64,000 nt of DNA from assembly GCF_003991205.1 (NCBI RefSeq), contig NZ_RXOZ01000011.1:464745-528744 (forward strand), read 5' to 3'. The notes beneath the pieces are model-generated. The model saw only the letters and a list, made by a program, of their open reading frames with translations, ran no database searches and was not told the origin of the DNA. A program made the translations under genes and the position numbers. This document shows positions 1 through 7,563 of the stretch, piece by piece; within the stretch, counting starts at the first letter, position 1; the number at the start of each line of letters is the position of its first letter. Source of the DNA: Georgenia sp. SYP-B2076. Lineage in GTDB: Bacteria > Actinomycetota > Actinomycetes > Actinomycetales > Actinomycetaceae.

Positions 1-84
1 GAAGTACACCTTGTCCGGGTTGCTCACCCGCACGGCGCGCCCGCCCACCTCGATCTCGACCGCCGGGGTCTTCGCCGCTGCCAT
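1..84 (-). CDS. LigD-type polymerase/primase domain protein (5' part only)
   Basis: Only the first 28 codons lie in the window; the gene runs off the left edge. The reading begins at an ATG whose complement is at 82-84 and gives a short leader followed by VEIEVGGRAVRVSNPDKVYF. That is the characteristic N-terminus of the polymerase (Pol) domain of bacterial LigD, which works with Ku in non-homologous end joining. A hexamer TAGCGT ends six bases before the ATG, so the mRNA is probably leaderless. It diverges from the DUF3866 gene. Whether this is a stand-alone Pol protein or a longer LigD fusion cannot be seen. Confidence 0.8.
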   Translation of the reverse strand, partial: MAAAKTPAVEIEVGGRAVRVSNPDKVYF

Positions 85-175
85 GGCCGAACGCTACCGC
101 GGGCCCAGCCGCGGGGCGTGGCGATCGGGCGCAGCACGCTCGGCGCCCTCACCGAGGGCCGGTAGCGTGACGGGC
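85..175. promoter_or_regulatory. Divergent leaderless promoters (TAGCGT in both directions)
   Basis: The gap between the LigD-type gene and the DUF3866 gene carries the same -10-like hexamer facing both ways. On the minus strand TAGCGT (complement at 91-96) lies 6 nt before the ATG at 84. On the plus strand TAGCGT (163-168) lies 7 nt before the GTG at 176. In actinobacteria TANNNT placed 6-7 nt before a start codon usually puts the transcription start on the codon itself. No clear -35 is visible on either side. Confidence 0.55.
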
Positions 176-1360
176 GTGATGATCTGGCGTGACGGCGTGG
201 TCCGGGCCCTTCGGGCGACCTGGGACGGGGCGACGGAGCTCGCGGTGGAGATCCAGGGGCCGCCGTCCGGCAGCGCACCGGACGACGCCCCGGACGGCGT
301 GCTCCCGCCCGGCGCGACGGTCCGGGCGCTGGCCTACCCGGGGCTCGTGGGCGAGCCCCGGGTGGGCGACCGGGTGACCCTCTCGGCTGCCGCCCTCGCC
401 CGGGGCCTGGGCACCGGGGGCTACGCGATGGTCGTGGCGCTGCCCGACCGGCTGCCGGCCGACCCCCCGGCGGGGCCCGGGCACCTCGTCAAGGGCAGGT
501 ACACGCCGCTGCAGACGATGGTCCTCGGCGTTGACGAGCAGGAGTCCGCCCACCATCACCTGCTCGAGGACGCGGACGACCTCGCCGGGCTGCCGGTCGT
601 CGTCGCGGACCTGCACTCCGCCGTGCCGGCCGTCGTCGCCGGGATCCGGAGCGCCGCGCCCGCGCTGCGCGTCGCGTACGTGATGACCGACGGCGGGGCG
701 CTGCCGGCGTGGTTCTCCCGCACGCTGGCCGGGCTGCGCGAGGCCGGGTGGCTGTGGGGGTCGGTCACGGTGGGTCAGGCGTTCGGCGGCGACCTGGAGG
801 CCGTCAGCCTGCACTCGGGGCTGCTCGCCGCGCGCCTGGTGCTGGGGGCGGACGTCGCCGTCGTCGCCCAGGGGCCGGGCAACCTCGGCACCGGCACCCG
901 GTGGGGCTTCTCGGGGACGGTGTGCGGGGACGCCGTCAACGCCGTCGCGACGCTCGGCGGCGCGCCCGTCGCCTCGCTCCGGGTCTCGGGGGCGGACCCG
1001 CGGGAGCGGCACCTCGGCATCTCCCACCACTCGATGACCGCCTACGGGCGCGTGGCCCTGGCCCCGGCCGACGTCGTCGTGCCGCACTTCGACGCCGGCA
1101 CCGACCTGGAGCGCGGCCTCCCCGCGGGGCTGGGCGCGCGCGTGCGCGAGCAGGCCCGGACGCTCGGCGCCCCGACCGGCATCCACCGCCTGGTCGAGGT
1201 CTCGACCGAGGGGCTGGCGGCGGCGCTCGCGGACTCGCCCGTGCGGCTGTCCACCATGGGGCGCGGCCTGGAGCAGGACCCGGCGGCGTTCCTCGCCGCC
1301 GGCGTCGCGGGGATGCACGCGGCGCGCCTGGCCGAGGGCGCCGCGGAACCACCGGCCTGA
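176..1360 (+). CDS. DUF3866 family protein
   Basis: The protein has 394 residues and matches the actinobacterial DUF3866 family, whose function is unknown. A glycine-rich stretch, GPGNLGTGTRWGFSGT, sits near residues 232-248, followed by a conserved block around LGISHHSMTAYGR. The family is cytosolic and no signal peptide or membrane segment is visible. I chose GTG at 176 because a TAGCGT -10 ends 7 nt upstream; the ATG at 179 is the alternative. The frame stays open further upstream, but that stretch is low-complexity and overlaps the divergent gene. The neighbour is a membrane protein of unknown function on the other strand. Family call good, function unknown. Confidence 0.8.
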   Translation: MMIWRDGVVRALRATWDGATELAVEIQGPPSGSAPDDAPDGVLPPGATVRALAYPGLVGEPRVGDRVTLSAAALARGLGTGGYAMVVALPDRLPADPPAGPGHLVKGRYTPLQTMVLGVDEQESAHHHLLEDADDLAGLPVVVADLHSAVPAVVAGIRSAAPALRVAYVMTDGGALPAWFSRTLAGLREAGWLWGSVTVGQAFGGDLEAVSLHSGLLAARLVLGADVAVVAQGPGNLGTGTRWGFSGTVCGDAVNAVATLGGAPVASLRVSGADPRERHLGISHHSMTAYGRVALAPADVVVPHFDAGTDLERGLPAGLGARVREQARTLGAPTGIHRLVEVSTEGLAAALADSPVRLSTMGRGLEQDPAAFLAAGVAGMHAARLAEGAAEPPA

Positions 1361-1368
1361 GCCCGGGG

Positions 1369-1989
1369 CTACGACCCGCCCGGCGAGCGTGGCGCCCGCA
1401 CGCCCCACCGGTCGAGCTCGAGCTCGGCGAGCGCCCTGACGACCGCGGGAGTGCCGGCGCGCCAGTCGCGGACGGGCGACGCGCTCACGGCGGCGAGCCG
1501 GCGCAGGGGCTGCCCGGCCAGCGCCCGCAGGGCGAGCAGGTCGATGGGCTCCGCCGAGGCGAGCATCGCGCGCAGCGCCCCCGCCTCGCGCGCATACCGG
1601 ACCCGCAGCACCAGCCACGGCACCACGACGAGGAGCGCGGGCACCACGGCGACGACGACGCCGAGGGTGAACGCGATGTCGCCGACGACGCGCACGAGCT
1701 GGTCGCCGGCGTCGCGCGCCTGCGCCCCGGCGCCCGCCACCGCCTCGAACGGGAGGCCGAGCCGTTCCCCCAGCAGCGGGATGCTGCCGGCCTGGCGCCC
1801 CGCCTCGGCCATGTTCGCGGCGACGCTCGCGCCGACGTCCGCGAGGCGCCGCCCCGGTTCCTGGGCGGCGAGGATGGCCGTGTGGACCGTGCGCCCGGCG
1901 AGGATGCAGATCACCAGCCAGGCGGCGACGGTGGCGTCGCCCAGGATCTGACGGGCGCGGCGTGCGGGCTGGTCGGCGTAGGGGGCCAT
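1369..1989 (-). CDS. Hypothetical membrane protein, two predicted TM segments
   Basis: The protein has 206 residues and I do not recognise its family. A hydrophobic segment lies near residues 19-42 and a stronger one near 105-130 (beginning IAFTLGVVVAVVPALLVVV). Between them is an Ala/Gly-rich, probably extracytoplasmic, region of about 60 residues. The C-terminal third is charged and cytosolic in character. The ATG at 1989 is preceded by GAGAGGG at good spacing and, further up, by TATAGA as a possible -10. It converges with the DUF3866 gene, leaving 8 bp between the two stop codons. Membrane location is well supported; no role can be inferred. Confidence 0.7.
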   Translation of the reverse strand: MAPYADQPARRARQILGDATVAAWLVICILAGRTVHTAILAAQEPGRRLADVGASVAANMAEAGRQAGSIPLLGERLGLPFEAVAGAGAQARDAGDQLVRVVGDIAFTLGVVVAVVPALLVVVPWLVLRVRYAREAGALRAMLASAEPIDLLALRALAGQPLRRLAAVSASPVRDWRAGTPAVVRALAELELDRWGVRAPRSPGGS

Positions 1990-2044
1990 GAGCCCTCTCT
2001 ATACCCCACGGCGCCCCCTCGGCGCAGCGTGTCCCGGAACCGTC

Positions 2045-2062
2045 GGTACTTGACCGCTCGAG
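2045..2062. repeat. TCAAGT-core repeat, site A (single arm)
   Basis: GGTACTTGACCGCTCGAG shares the core ACTTGACCGCTC with arms of the repeats at 42176-42281 and 63262-63327, and ACTTGACC with 57534-57587. Here only one arm is present, between two minus-strand genes just beyond the 3' end of the downstream one. I find no matching inverted partner within about 60 bp. Confidence 0.6.
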
Positions 2063-2070
2063 CCCCTCTC

Positions 2071-2523
2071 TCAGCCGCCCGTCGGCTCGTGCAGGGCGAC
2101 GAGGGTGGCGAGGCGCCGCGACTCGGCCACGCCGCGCGCGCCGTCGGCCCGCTGGATCGCCATGACGGCGAGCGTGTCGCCGTCGGAGAGGTCGAGCTGG
2201 ACCCAGGGGTTGCCCTCGCCGAAGGTCACGGAGACGATCTCCGCCCACTCCACGGTGCGGGTGTAGATGAAGTTGCGCACCGTGAGCCCGCGCTCGTCGG
2301 GCACCGCCCGCACGGCGCCCTGTCGCCAGAGCAGCCAGCAGATCACCGCGGCGAGCAGCGCCGTGCCGGCCTGGTCGGCGACGCCGAACCGCACGTTCTC
2401 CAGCTGGGGCACCGCGATCATGATGAACGCGGCGCCGGCGACGGTCATGACGCCCAGGACCTGCGTGACCCGGCGGGCCATCCGGGGACGGAACGGTGCG
2501 TGAAGGTCCTGGCGCGACGTCAT
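2071..2523 (-). CDS. PH domain-containing membrane protein
   Basis: The 150-residue protein has two hydrophobic segments, near residues 19-36 and 50-66. A bacterial PH-like domain follows, with the typical run TVRNFIYTRTVEWAEIVSV and a tryptophan-containing strand NPWVQLDLSD. Proteins of this type are commonly encoded right after hisG in actinobacteria, and here only 2 nt separate the hisG stop from this ATG. It is therefore probably the last gene of the hisE-hisG transcript. The biochemical role of these PH proteins is unknown and nothing ties it directly to histidine synthesis. Confidence 0.78.
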   Translation of the reverse strand: MTSRQDLHAPFRPRMARRVTQVLGVMTVAGAAFIMIAVPQLENVRFGVADQAGTALLAAVICWLLWRQGAVRAVPDERGLTVRNFIYTRTVEWAEIVSVTFGEGNPWVQLDLSDGDTLAVMAIQRADGARGVAESRRLATLVALHEPTGG

Positions 2524-2525
2524 GG

Positions 2526-3371
2526 TCAGAGGCGGCAGGCGTGGATGGAGGTCACGAGGATGGCGCGGGCGCCGACGTCGTACAGGTCGTCCATCACCTT
2601 GTTGGTGATCGCCTTCGCCACCATCGCGCGCACGGCCACCCAGGCGCCGTCGTGCAGGGGCGAGATCGTCGGGGACTCGAGGCCGGGCGTGATGGCCACG
2701 GCGCGCTCGACGTGCTCGACCGGCACGTCGTAGTCCATGAGCACGTACCGGCGGGCCACCAGCACCCCCTGGAGACGGCGGTCGAGGACCTGCATGGCGG
2801 TGGTGACCTCGTGCCCCTCGGGGTGGATGAGCACGGCGGCGGAGTCGAGGATCGGGTCCCCGAACGTCTCCAGGCCCGCGGCGCGCAGGGTGGTGCCGGT
2901 CTCGACCACGTCGGCGACGACGTCGGCGATGCCGAGCTGGACGGAGGACTCCACCGCCCCGTCGAGGTGGACGACGCTCGCGTCGATGCCCCGCTCGGCG
3001 AGGTAGTTGCCGACGAGGACGTCGTAGCTCGTCGCCACCCGCTTCCCGCGCACCTGCTCGAGCGTGGTGATCTGCCCGGCGGGGGCCGCGAACCGGAACG
3101 TCGAGCGCGCGAAGCCGAGGTCGCGCAGCTCGACGGCGGCGACGCCCGAGTCGAGCAGGAGGTCCCGCCCGGTGATGCCCACGTCCACCGTGCCCGACCC
3201 GACGTACACGGCGATGTCACGCGGGCGCAGGAAGAAGAACTCGACGTCGTTGACCGGGTCGGCGAGCACGAGCTCGCGGTTGTCGCGGCGCTGGCGGTAG
3301 CCCGCCTCCGTCAGCATGGTCGAGGCGGGCTCGGACAGGGAACCCTTGTTGGGCACGGCGATACGCAGCAC
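2526..3371 (-). CDS. hisG: ATP phosphoribosyltransferase, long form (HisG)
   Basis: HisG condenses ATP with PRPP to form phosphoribosyl-ATP, the first and feedback-controlled step of histidine synthesis. The 281-residue length is that of the long, HisZ-independent form with a C-terminal regulatory domain. The N-terminus [15 protein letters not shown] and the C-terminal VTSIHACRL are hallmark sequences; the PRPP-binding region is around residues 145-165. The start is GTG at 3371, with GGAG 9 nt upstream. It follows hisE after a 95 bp gap that holds a very strong hairpin, so its expression may be partly uncoupled from hisE. Confidence 0.96.
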   Translation of the reverse strand: MLRIAVPNKGSLSEPASTMLTEAGYRQRRDNRELVLADPVNDVEFFFLRPRDIAVYVGSGTVDVGITGRDLLLDSGVAAVELRDLGFARSTFRFAAPAGQITTLEQVRGKRVATSYDVLVGNYLAERGIDASVVHLDGAVESSVQLGIADVVADVVETGTTLRAAGLETFGDPILDSAAVLIHPEGHEVTTAMQVLDRRLQGVLVARRYVLMDYDVPVEHVERAVAITPGLESPTISPLHDGAWVAVRAMVAKAITNKVMDDLYDVGARAILVTSIHACRL

Positions 3372-3416
3372 TTCTCAGCTCCGTGTGGGGGTGGGGTCGG
3401 TCGGGGACGTACGCGG

Positions 3417-3455
3417 CAGCGGGCCGGGCGGCGGCAGCCGCCGCCCGGCCCGCTG
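3417..3455. terminator. 39-nt palindrome between hisE and hisG
   Basis: A 19-nt arm (3417-3435) is followed by its exact complement (3437-3455) with one base between them. As RNA this gives a stem of about 17 bp with a 5-nt loop. It lies after the hisE stop and before the hisG start, read on the minus strand. No U-tract follows, so it could be an intrinsic-like terminator or attenuator, or a stability or processing element. Confidence 0.55.
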
Positions 3456-3466
3456 TGGCGTTGCGG

Positions 3467-3730
3467 TCACAGGTGGCGGTACACGTCGTCGAGGGTCAGC
3501 CCTCGCGCGATCATCACGACCTGGAGGTGGTAGAGCAGCTGGCTGATCTCCATCGCCGTGGCCTCGTCGCTCTCGTGCTCGGCGGCCATCCAGACCTCGG
3601 CCGCCTCCTCGACGACCTTCTTCCCGATGGCGTGGATGCCGGCGTCGAGCTCCGCGACGGTTCCCGAGCCCTCGGGGCGGGTCTCGGCCTTGTCCTGGAG
3701 CTCCGCGAAGAGCTGTTCGAAGGATTTCAC
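3467..3730 (-). CDS. hisE: Phosphoribosyl-ATP pyrophosphatase (HisE)
   Basis: HisE hydrolyses phosphoribosyl-ATP to phosphoribosyl-AMP and pyrophosphate, the second step of histidine synthesis. The 87 residues match the usual size of the stand-alone enzyme. It has the MazG-like helical signature [18 protein letters not shown] and the conserved [14 protein letters not shown] chose the GTG at 3730, which gives the family-typical VKSFEQLF start. TAGGGT (complement 3738-3743) lies 7 nt upstream, overlapping the ribY stop codon, which suggests a leaderless promoter of its own. Another in-frame GTG at 3739 is less likely. It begins 10 bp after ribY, so read-through from the FMN-riboswitch transcript is also possible. 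Confidence 0.93.
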   Translation of the reverse strand: MKSFEQLFAELQDKAETRPEGSGTVAELDAGIHAIGKKVVEEAAEVWMAAEHESDEATAMEISQLLYHLQVVMIARGLTLDDVYRHL

Positions 3731-3740
3731 GGCCCCCACC

Positions 3741-4781
3741 CTAGTTGCTCGCTCCGGGCAGGAACTGGTCGGTCCATGCGGCGGCGGGGTCGACCTCTCC
3801 CCCGAGCAGGCCGCGGCTCGAGAGCAGCCCCACCATGGCGTCCCAGGTGGCGGGGTCGTGGGCGCCGAGCGCGGGCCCCGCCTGGAACAGCGGCACCGTG
3901 GCCTCGAGTGCGGCGAGGGCCGCCTTCTGCTGGTCCGGACGGGCCAGGTCGGGCACGTACTTGGCGGAGAGCTCGACGGCGGCGCCGGGGTCGTCGATGA
4001 CGTCCTGCACGCCGTGCAGCGAGGCGGCGACGACGGCGGCCACGTCGTCCGGGCGGGCCTCGGCCGTCTTGTCGAGCAGCCCGAGGCTGATGCCGACCAG
4101 CGGCACCGTGCCCTGGGCGTCGTCCGGGATCGCGATGGTGCGCACGTCCATGCCGGCCTGCGCGAACCGGACGGCGTCGTTGTTGACGAACCCCATGACG
4201 GCGTCGACGTGGCCGGCGGACAGCGCCGCCTGCTGGGTGAAGCCGATGTTCTGCACGTCGACGTCCGACTCGGTCAGGCCGGCGCTGCCGAGCAGGGCCA
4301 GCAGCCCGAAGTAGGTCTCGCCGAAGGGGCCCGGGATGCCGACGCTGTGTCCCCGGAGGTCGGCGGCGGAGGTGATGTCGGAGTCGGCCGGGACGATCAG
4401 CACGACGGGGTAGCTCTGGTACAGGGTGGCCACCGACTTCAGCGGCACCCCCTGGGAGCGGGCCTGGAGCATCTCGTCCCCGCCGGCGACGACGAGGTCC
4501 TCCTGGCCCGCGCCGATCGCGGAGAACAGGCCCTCGCTGGCCCCGTGGTGGCGCAGCGTGACGTCGACCCCGGCATCCTCGTAGTACCCGCGCTCCGCGG
4601 CGACGTAGAACGGCGCGAACTGGATGTCCGGGGTGTACGTGAGGCCGATCGTCATCGCATCCTGCCCGGCGCTGGCCGAGTCCGTCGGGGGGGCGCTCGT
4701 GTCACCGGACGTGGGCGAGGCGCACGCGGCGAGGGTCAGCACGCCGGCGGCGAGGGCGGCGAGGGCGGGGCGGACGGTCAT
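3741..4781 (-). CDS. ribY: Riboflavin-type ABC transporter substrate-binding lipoprotein (RibY-like, NMT1/THI5 fold)
   Basis: The 346-residue lipoprotein has an N-terminal signal ending in the lipobox LAAC (near residues 16-19), then an NMT1/THI5-type binding domain starting [20 protein letters not shown]. By sequence alone it resembles hydroxymethylpyrimidine-binding ThiY. The operon, however, is headed by an FMN riboswitch, which points to riboflavin, as in the RibXY transporters of Chloroflexi and other bacteria. The ATG at 4781 has an excellent site, AAGGAGAACCTCT. It follows ribX after 50 bp. No ATPase gene is adjacent. Binding-protein class is sure; riboflavin as ligand is inferred from the riboswitch. 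Confidence 0.85.
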   Translation of the reverse strand: MTVRPALAALAAGVLTLAACASPTSGDTSAPPTDSASAGQDAMTIGLTYTPDIQFAPFYVAAERGYYEDAGVDVTLRHHGASEGLFSAIGAGQEDLVVAGGDEMLQARSQGVPLKSVATLYQSYPVVLIVPADSDITSAADLRGHSVGIPGPFGETYFGLLALLGSAGLTESDVDVQNIGFTQQAALSAGHVDAVMGFVNNDAVRFAQAGMDVRTIAIPDDAQGTVPLVGISLGLLDKTAEARPDDVAAVVAASLHGVQDVIDDPGAAVELSAKYVPDLARPDQQKAALAALEATVPLFQAGPALGAHDPATWDAMVGLLSSRGLLGGEVDPAAAWTDQFLPGASN

Positions 4782-4831
4782 AGAGGTTCTCCTTGGGCTG
4801 GGGGCTTGATGGTCGGGGGCGGGTGGACGTC

Positions 4832-5731
4832 TCACCGGCGCTCCAGGTGGCGCTCGACGGCGCGGAGCAGGCCGAAGATGGCCATCGCGAGGGCGCAGAG
4901 CACGAGGAGCGCGGAGAAGAGGCCGGTGGTGTCGGAGGAGCCGCCGCGCACGGAGAGCACCTGGCCCAGCCCCTCGCCGCCCATGACGAACTCGCCGACG
5001 ACGGCGCCGGTGATGGAGAGCGTGAAGCCGTTGCGCAGCCCGGTCAGCAGGCTCGGCAGCGCGAGCGGGAGCTGGATGGTGCGCAGCAGGGCCCAGCCGG
5101 CCGCCCCGTCCAGGCGGGCCGCCTCGACGACGTTCCTGTCGACGGTGCTCAGACCGTGGACCGTGGCGAGGAGGATCGGGAAGAAGACCAGCAGCGCGCA
5201 GAGCGTGGCGATGGGGAGCAGGCCGTAGCCCAGCCAGATGACCAGCAGCGGCGCGATGGCGACCGCCGGGATGGCCTGCGAGGCGGCGATGTAGGGGTTC
5301 AGCGCGGCCGCGGCCCAGCGACTGCGGAAGACCGCGTACCCCAGGGGCAGGGCGACGACGGTGCCCAGCAGGCACCCGAGCAGCGCCTCGACCAGGGTGG
5401 GCACGGTGTAGCCGAGCAGGCCGCCCAGAGTGAGGTCCTGCCAGAGCCTGACGGCCACGGCGGTGGGCGCGGGGAGGAAGAACGCCGGGACCGCCCCGGA
5501 CCGGGCGGCGGCCTCCCAGACCAGGAGGCCGAGGAGGCCGACGCTCAGGGGGGCGATCCACCGGGGGCGCGCGGCGGTGGCTGTGCGGCGGCCGGCCGAC
5601 GTGACGGGCGTCGTGTGCCCGGCTGCGACGCGGGCCGCCGTGGGCCCGGGCGACGCGGACGGCGCGCCGTTCGTCGGCGCCGTGCCGCCCGTCGGCGCGG
5701 TGCCGGTCTCTCGCGCTGCCTCGGTACTCAC
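4832..5731 (-). CDS. ribX: Riboflavin-type ABC transporter permease (RibX-like)
   Basis: A 299-residue integral membrane permease of the binding-protein-dependent family. After a Pro/Thr/Ala-rich cytosolic leader of about 50 residues come roughly six hydrophobic segments. The EAA loop, EAARLDGAAGWALLRTIQLP, is near residues 200-220 and contacts the ATPase. I chose GTG at 5731 because GGGGAGGA sits at proper spacing. An upstream ATG at 5809 would add 26 residues but lies inside a hairpin and has no usable ribosome binding site. It is the first gene after the FMN riboswitch and is followed by ribY. The missing ATPase must come from elsewhere, as is common for ribXY loci. Confidence 0.87.
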   Translation of the reverse strand: MSTEAARETGTAPTGGTAPTNGAPSASPGPTAARVAAGHTTPVTSAGRRTATAARPRWIAPLSVGLLGLLVWEAAARSGAVPAFFLPAPTAVAVRLWQDLTLGGLLGYTVPTLVEALLGCLLGTVVALPLGYAVFRSRWAAAALNPYIAASQAIPAVAIAPLLVIWLGYGLLPIATLCALLVFFPILLATVHGLSTVDRNVVEAARLDGAAGWALLRTIQLPLALPSLLTGLRNGFTLSITGAVVGEFVMGGEGLGQVLSVRGGSSDTTGLFSALLVLCALAMAIFGLLRAVERHLERR

Positions 5732-5799
5732 TCTGCGTCCTCCCCGTCCGGGCACGTGGACCGGGGACGACGAGGCGCGCGGCAGAGCCGTCACCTCTT

Positions 5800-5822
5800 C
5801 GGCACGCATCGGATGCGTGCCG
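5800..5822 (-). promoter_or_regulatory. Perfect hairpin directly after the FMN aptamer
   Basis: A 10-bp stem (GGCACGCATC against its complement, with small edge variation) with a 3-nt loop abuts the 3' strand of aptamer helix P1. The P1 strand contains GCACGC, which also occurs in the first arm of this hairpin. The second arm (GCGTGC) could therefore pair with either, giving mutually exclusive folds. This is a candidate expression platform. There is no U-tract, and the ribX ribosome binding site is about 65 nt further on. Confidence 0.5.
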
Positions 5823-5947
5823 CGTGCTTCCTCCCATCCGGACTTTTACCGTCGGTCCTGGAGTTCCACCAGGTCAACCGGCACCGTGAGGTGCGCGGCT
5901 CGCGGACTGTCACCGCCGGTTCGGACTCTCACCGACCCCGGAGCACG
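5823..5947 (-). ncRNA. FMN riboswitch (RFN element)
   Basis: Read on the minus strand, the segment contains the conserved blocks of the FMN aptamer in order: GGGGTCGGTGAGAGTCCGAA, CCGGCGGTGACAGTCCGCGA, GGTTGACCTGGTGGAACTCC, then AGGACCGACGGTAAAAGTCC and GGATGGGAGGAAGCACG. The outer helix P1 pairs CGTGCTC with GAAGCACG. The element precedes ribX on the same strand. FMN binding normally lowers expression of riboflavin synthesis or uptake genes, so ribXY should be switched on when FMN is scarce. Confidence 0.95.
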
Positions 5948-5963
5948 TGCTTGCTACCCGCGC

Positions 5964-5969
5964 ATAGTA
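5964..5969 (-). promoter_or_regulatory. Candidate -10 of the ribXY transcript
   Basis: TACTAT fits the actinobacterial TANNNT pattern. It would start transcription about 10 nt before the FMN aptamer, so the mRNA leader would begin almost with helix P1. No convincing -35 is visible. Confidence 0.4.
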
Positions 5970-5980
5970 ACGCGTGCGCC

Positions 5981-6005
5981 GCCCGCCCGGGTGGGGCGGG
6001 CGGGC
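5981..6005 (-). terminator. Terminator hairpin after pcaG
   Basis: GCCCGCCCG and its complement CGGGCGGGC form a 9-bp G/C stem with a 7-nt loop, 9 bp beyond the pcaG stop. It separates the pca transcript from the ribXY promoter. Confidence 0.55.
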
Positions 6006-6013
6006 CGCGGGGG

Positions 6014-6604
6014 CTAGACCGCGAAGAAGACGGTCTCGCCGGGTCCCTGGACCCGGATGTCGAAGCGGTACCCGTCGCCGTCGCGCCGGGCGATGAGCGT
6101 GCCGCGGCGGTCGGCCGGGACGGACTGCAGCACCGGGTCGGTGTCGTTGAGCGGCTCGCCGGGGAAGTAGATGCGCGTCACGCAGCGGTCGAGCATGCCG
6201 CGGGCGAGCACGTTCACGTCGATGTGCGGCGCCTCCACCGGGCCGTCGGCGCCGTCGACGTCCGCCGCGGGCAGCGCGCCGGGGCGCACCGTGTGCACGC
6301 GCCAGCTCAGGTCGTCCTCCCAGGTGGCGCTGCGGCCGAGACCGGTGAAGCCCTCCACCGTGCTCGGGCGCGCGCCGCGCGGGTCCTCGGGGGTGTCGAA
6401 CCGCCCCTCGGGGTCGGCCTGCCACGTCTCGACCAGGGCGTCCCGCATGGGCTCGCCGTCGCCGTCGAGCACCAGCCCGGTGATCCAGAACGCGCCCGGC
6501 GTGCCCTCGGGCACGACCATCCGGCCCTCCGCGCCCCAGTCCAGGCCGATGGCCAGGTACGGGCCGACGGTCTGTGACGGGGTCAGTCCGAGACGCTCAC
6601 TCAT
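6014..6604 (-). CDS. pcaG: Protocatechuate 3,4-dioxygenase, alpha subunit (PcaG)
   Basis: The alpha subunit pairs with PcaH in the intradiol dioxygenase that opens the protocatechuate ring to 3-carboxy-cis,cis-muconate. The 196-residue protein has the typical N-terminus TPSQTVGPYLAIGL, the domain core ALVETWQADPEGRFDTPED and the C-terminal IRVQGPGETVFF. As expected for an alpha chain, it lacks the full Tyr/Tyr/His/His iron set carried by PcaH. Its ATG at 6604 overlaps the pcaH stop by 8 bp, so the pair is translationally coupled. It is the last gene of the transcript. Confidence 0.95.
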   Translation of the reverse strand: MSERLGLTPSQTVGPYLAIGLDWGAEGRMVVPEGTPGAFWITGLVLDGDGEPMRDALVETWQADPEGRFDTPEDPRGARPSTVEGFTGLGRSATWEDDLSWRVHTVRPGALPAADVDGADGPVEAPHIDVNVLARGMLDRCVTRIYFPGEPLNDTDPVLQSVPADRRGTLIARRDGDGYRFDIRVQGPGETVFFAV

Positions 6605-7373
6605 CGTCCTCGTCCTCCTCTTCCTCGAAGACGCTGGCCTCGGGCCCGCGCAGCACGATGTCGAACTCGAAGGCCAGCGCCCAGGTGTCCTCGGTCTTGG
6701 CGTAGTCGAAGCGGGAGATCATCCGGGCGCGGGCCTTCTCGTCCCGGACCGAGTTGTAGATCGGGTCCTGGAAGAACAGCGGGTCGTCGGGGAAGTACAT
6801 CTGGGTGACGAGGCGCTGGGTGAACGCGCGGCCGAACAGCGAGAAGTGGATGTGGGCCGGGCGCCACGCGTTCGGGTGGTTCCGCCAGGGGTACGCGCCG
6901 GGCTTGACGGACGTGAAGCGGTACCTGCCCTCGGCGTCGGTCAGCATGCGCCCGACGCCGACGAAGTTCGGGTCGAGCGGCGCGGGCCAGGTGTCCCACA
7001 CGTGCGCGTAGCGCCCGGCCGCGTTGGCCTGCCACACCTCCACCAGGGTGTTCGGGACCGGCCGGCCGTCCTCCTCGAGCACGCGGCCGTGCACGATGAT
7101 CCGCTGGCCGATCGGCTCCCCCGGCCCGCCGTGGGCCACGGTGAGGTCGTTCTCGTTCTCCCCCACGCGGTCGTTGCCGAACACCGGGCCGGTGAGCTCG
7201 GTGAGCCGCTGCGGGAGCGCCCGGAGCGGCTCCTTGGGGTGCCGCTTCACGGTCGAGAGGTACTCCGGGCTGTCGAGCGGGGGGTGCACGTCCTGGGGTA
7301 TCGGGTACTGGGGGACCACCAGGCCGCCACGGGTGATGGCCCCCGGGGCGCGGAGATCGTGCAGACCGCTCAT
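6597..7373 (-). CDS. pcaH: Protocatechuate 3,4-dioxygenase, beta subunit (PcaH)
   Basis: The beta subunit carries the catalytic non-haem Fe(III). In this 258-residue protein the iron ligands are visible as a Tyr in GRYAHVWDTW and then Tyr, His and His in AYPWRNHPNAWRPAHIHFS near residues 175-193. The C-terminus is unusually acidic (EEEEDEDDE). The ATG at 7373 has AGGAGAGG upstream; an earlier in-frame codon would add 27 residues that do not fit the family. A good promoter lies about 90 bp upstream. It diverges from the uptake and pobA genes, which supply its substrate. Confidence 0.96.
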   Translation of the reverse strand: MSGLHDLRAPGAITRGGLVVPQYPIPQDVHPPLDSPEYLSTVKRHPKEPLRALPQRLTELTGPVFGNDRVGENENDLTVAHGGPGEPIGQRIIVHGRVLEEDGRPVPNTLVEVWQANAAGRYAHVWDTWPAPLDPNFVGVGRMLTDAEGRYRFTSVKPGAYPWRNHPNAWRPAHIHFSLFGRAFTQRLVTQMYFPDDPLFFQDPIYNSVRDEKARARMISRFDYAKTEDTWALAFEFDIVLRGPEASVFEEEEDEDDE

Positions 7374-7466
7374 GTCGTCCTCTCCTGGGTCACGTCCTCG
7401 TGCCGCACGCGCACCGGCCGCGAGGGACGTCCCTCGTGTTCCCCATGCGCACACTTGTTCCCGGGG

Positions 7467-7495
7467 ACGCTAACGGAGGCGCCGAGTGTCGTCAA
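7467..7495 (-). promoter_or_regulatory. pcaHG promoter
   Basis: On the minus strand TTGACG (complement 7490-7495) and TAGCGT (complement 7467-7472) are separated by exactly 17 bp, close to the sigma-A consensus. Transcription would start near 7460, leaving a leader of about 87 nt before pcaH. Confidence 0.65.
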
Positions 7496-7563
7496 TCACA
7501 TCTACCGGCCGGGAGCCGTCGAAAACCACGGTATGCCCGCGGCCAGAAGTACGCGCCGCCTGC

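Noticed and set aside
149-2733. Long open frames of about 670-700 codons on both strands over the DUF3866 gene
   Set aside because: Arg/Ala/Gly/Pro-rich translations with no recognisable motif; shadow frames of the real genes.
3741-5731. Reading ribX-ribY as a thiamine-precursor (ThiXY) transporter
   Set aside because: The protein family would allow it, but the upstream aptamer matches the FMN, not the TPP, consensus.
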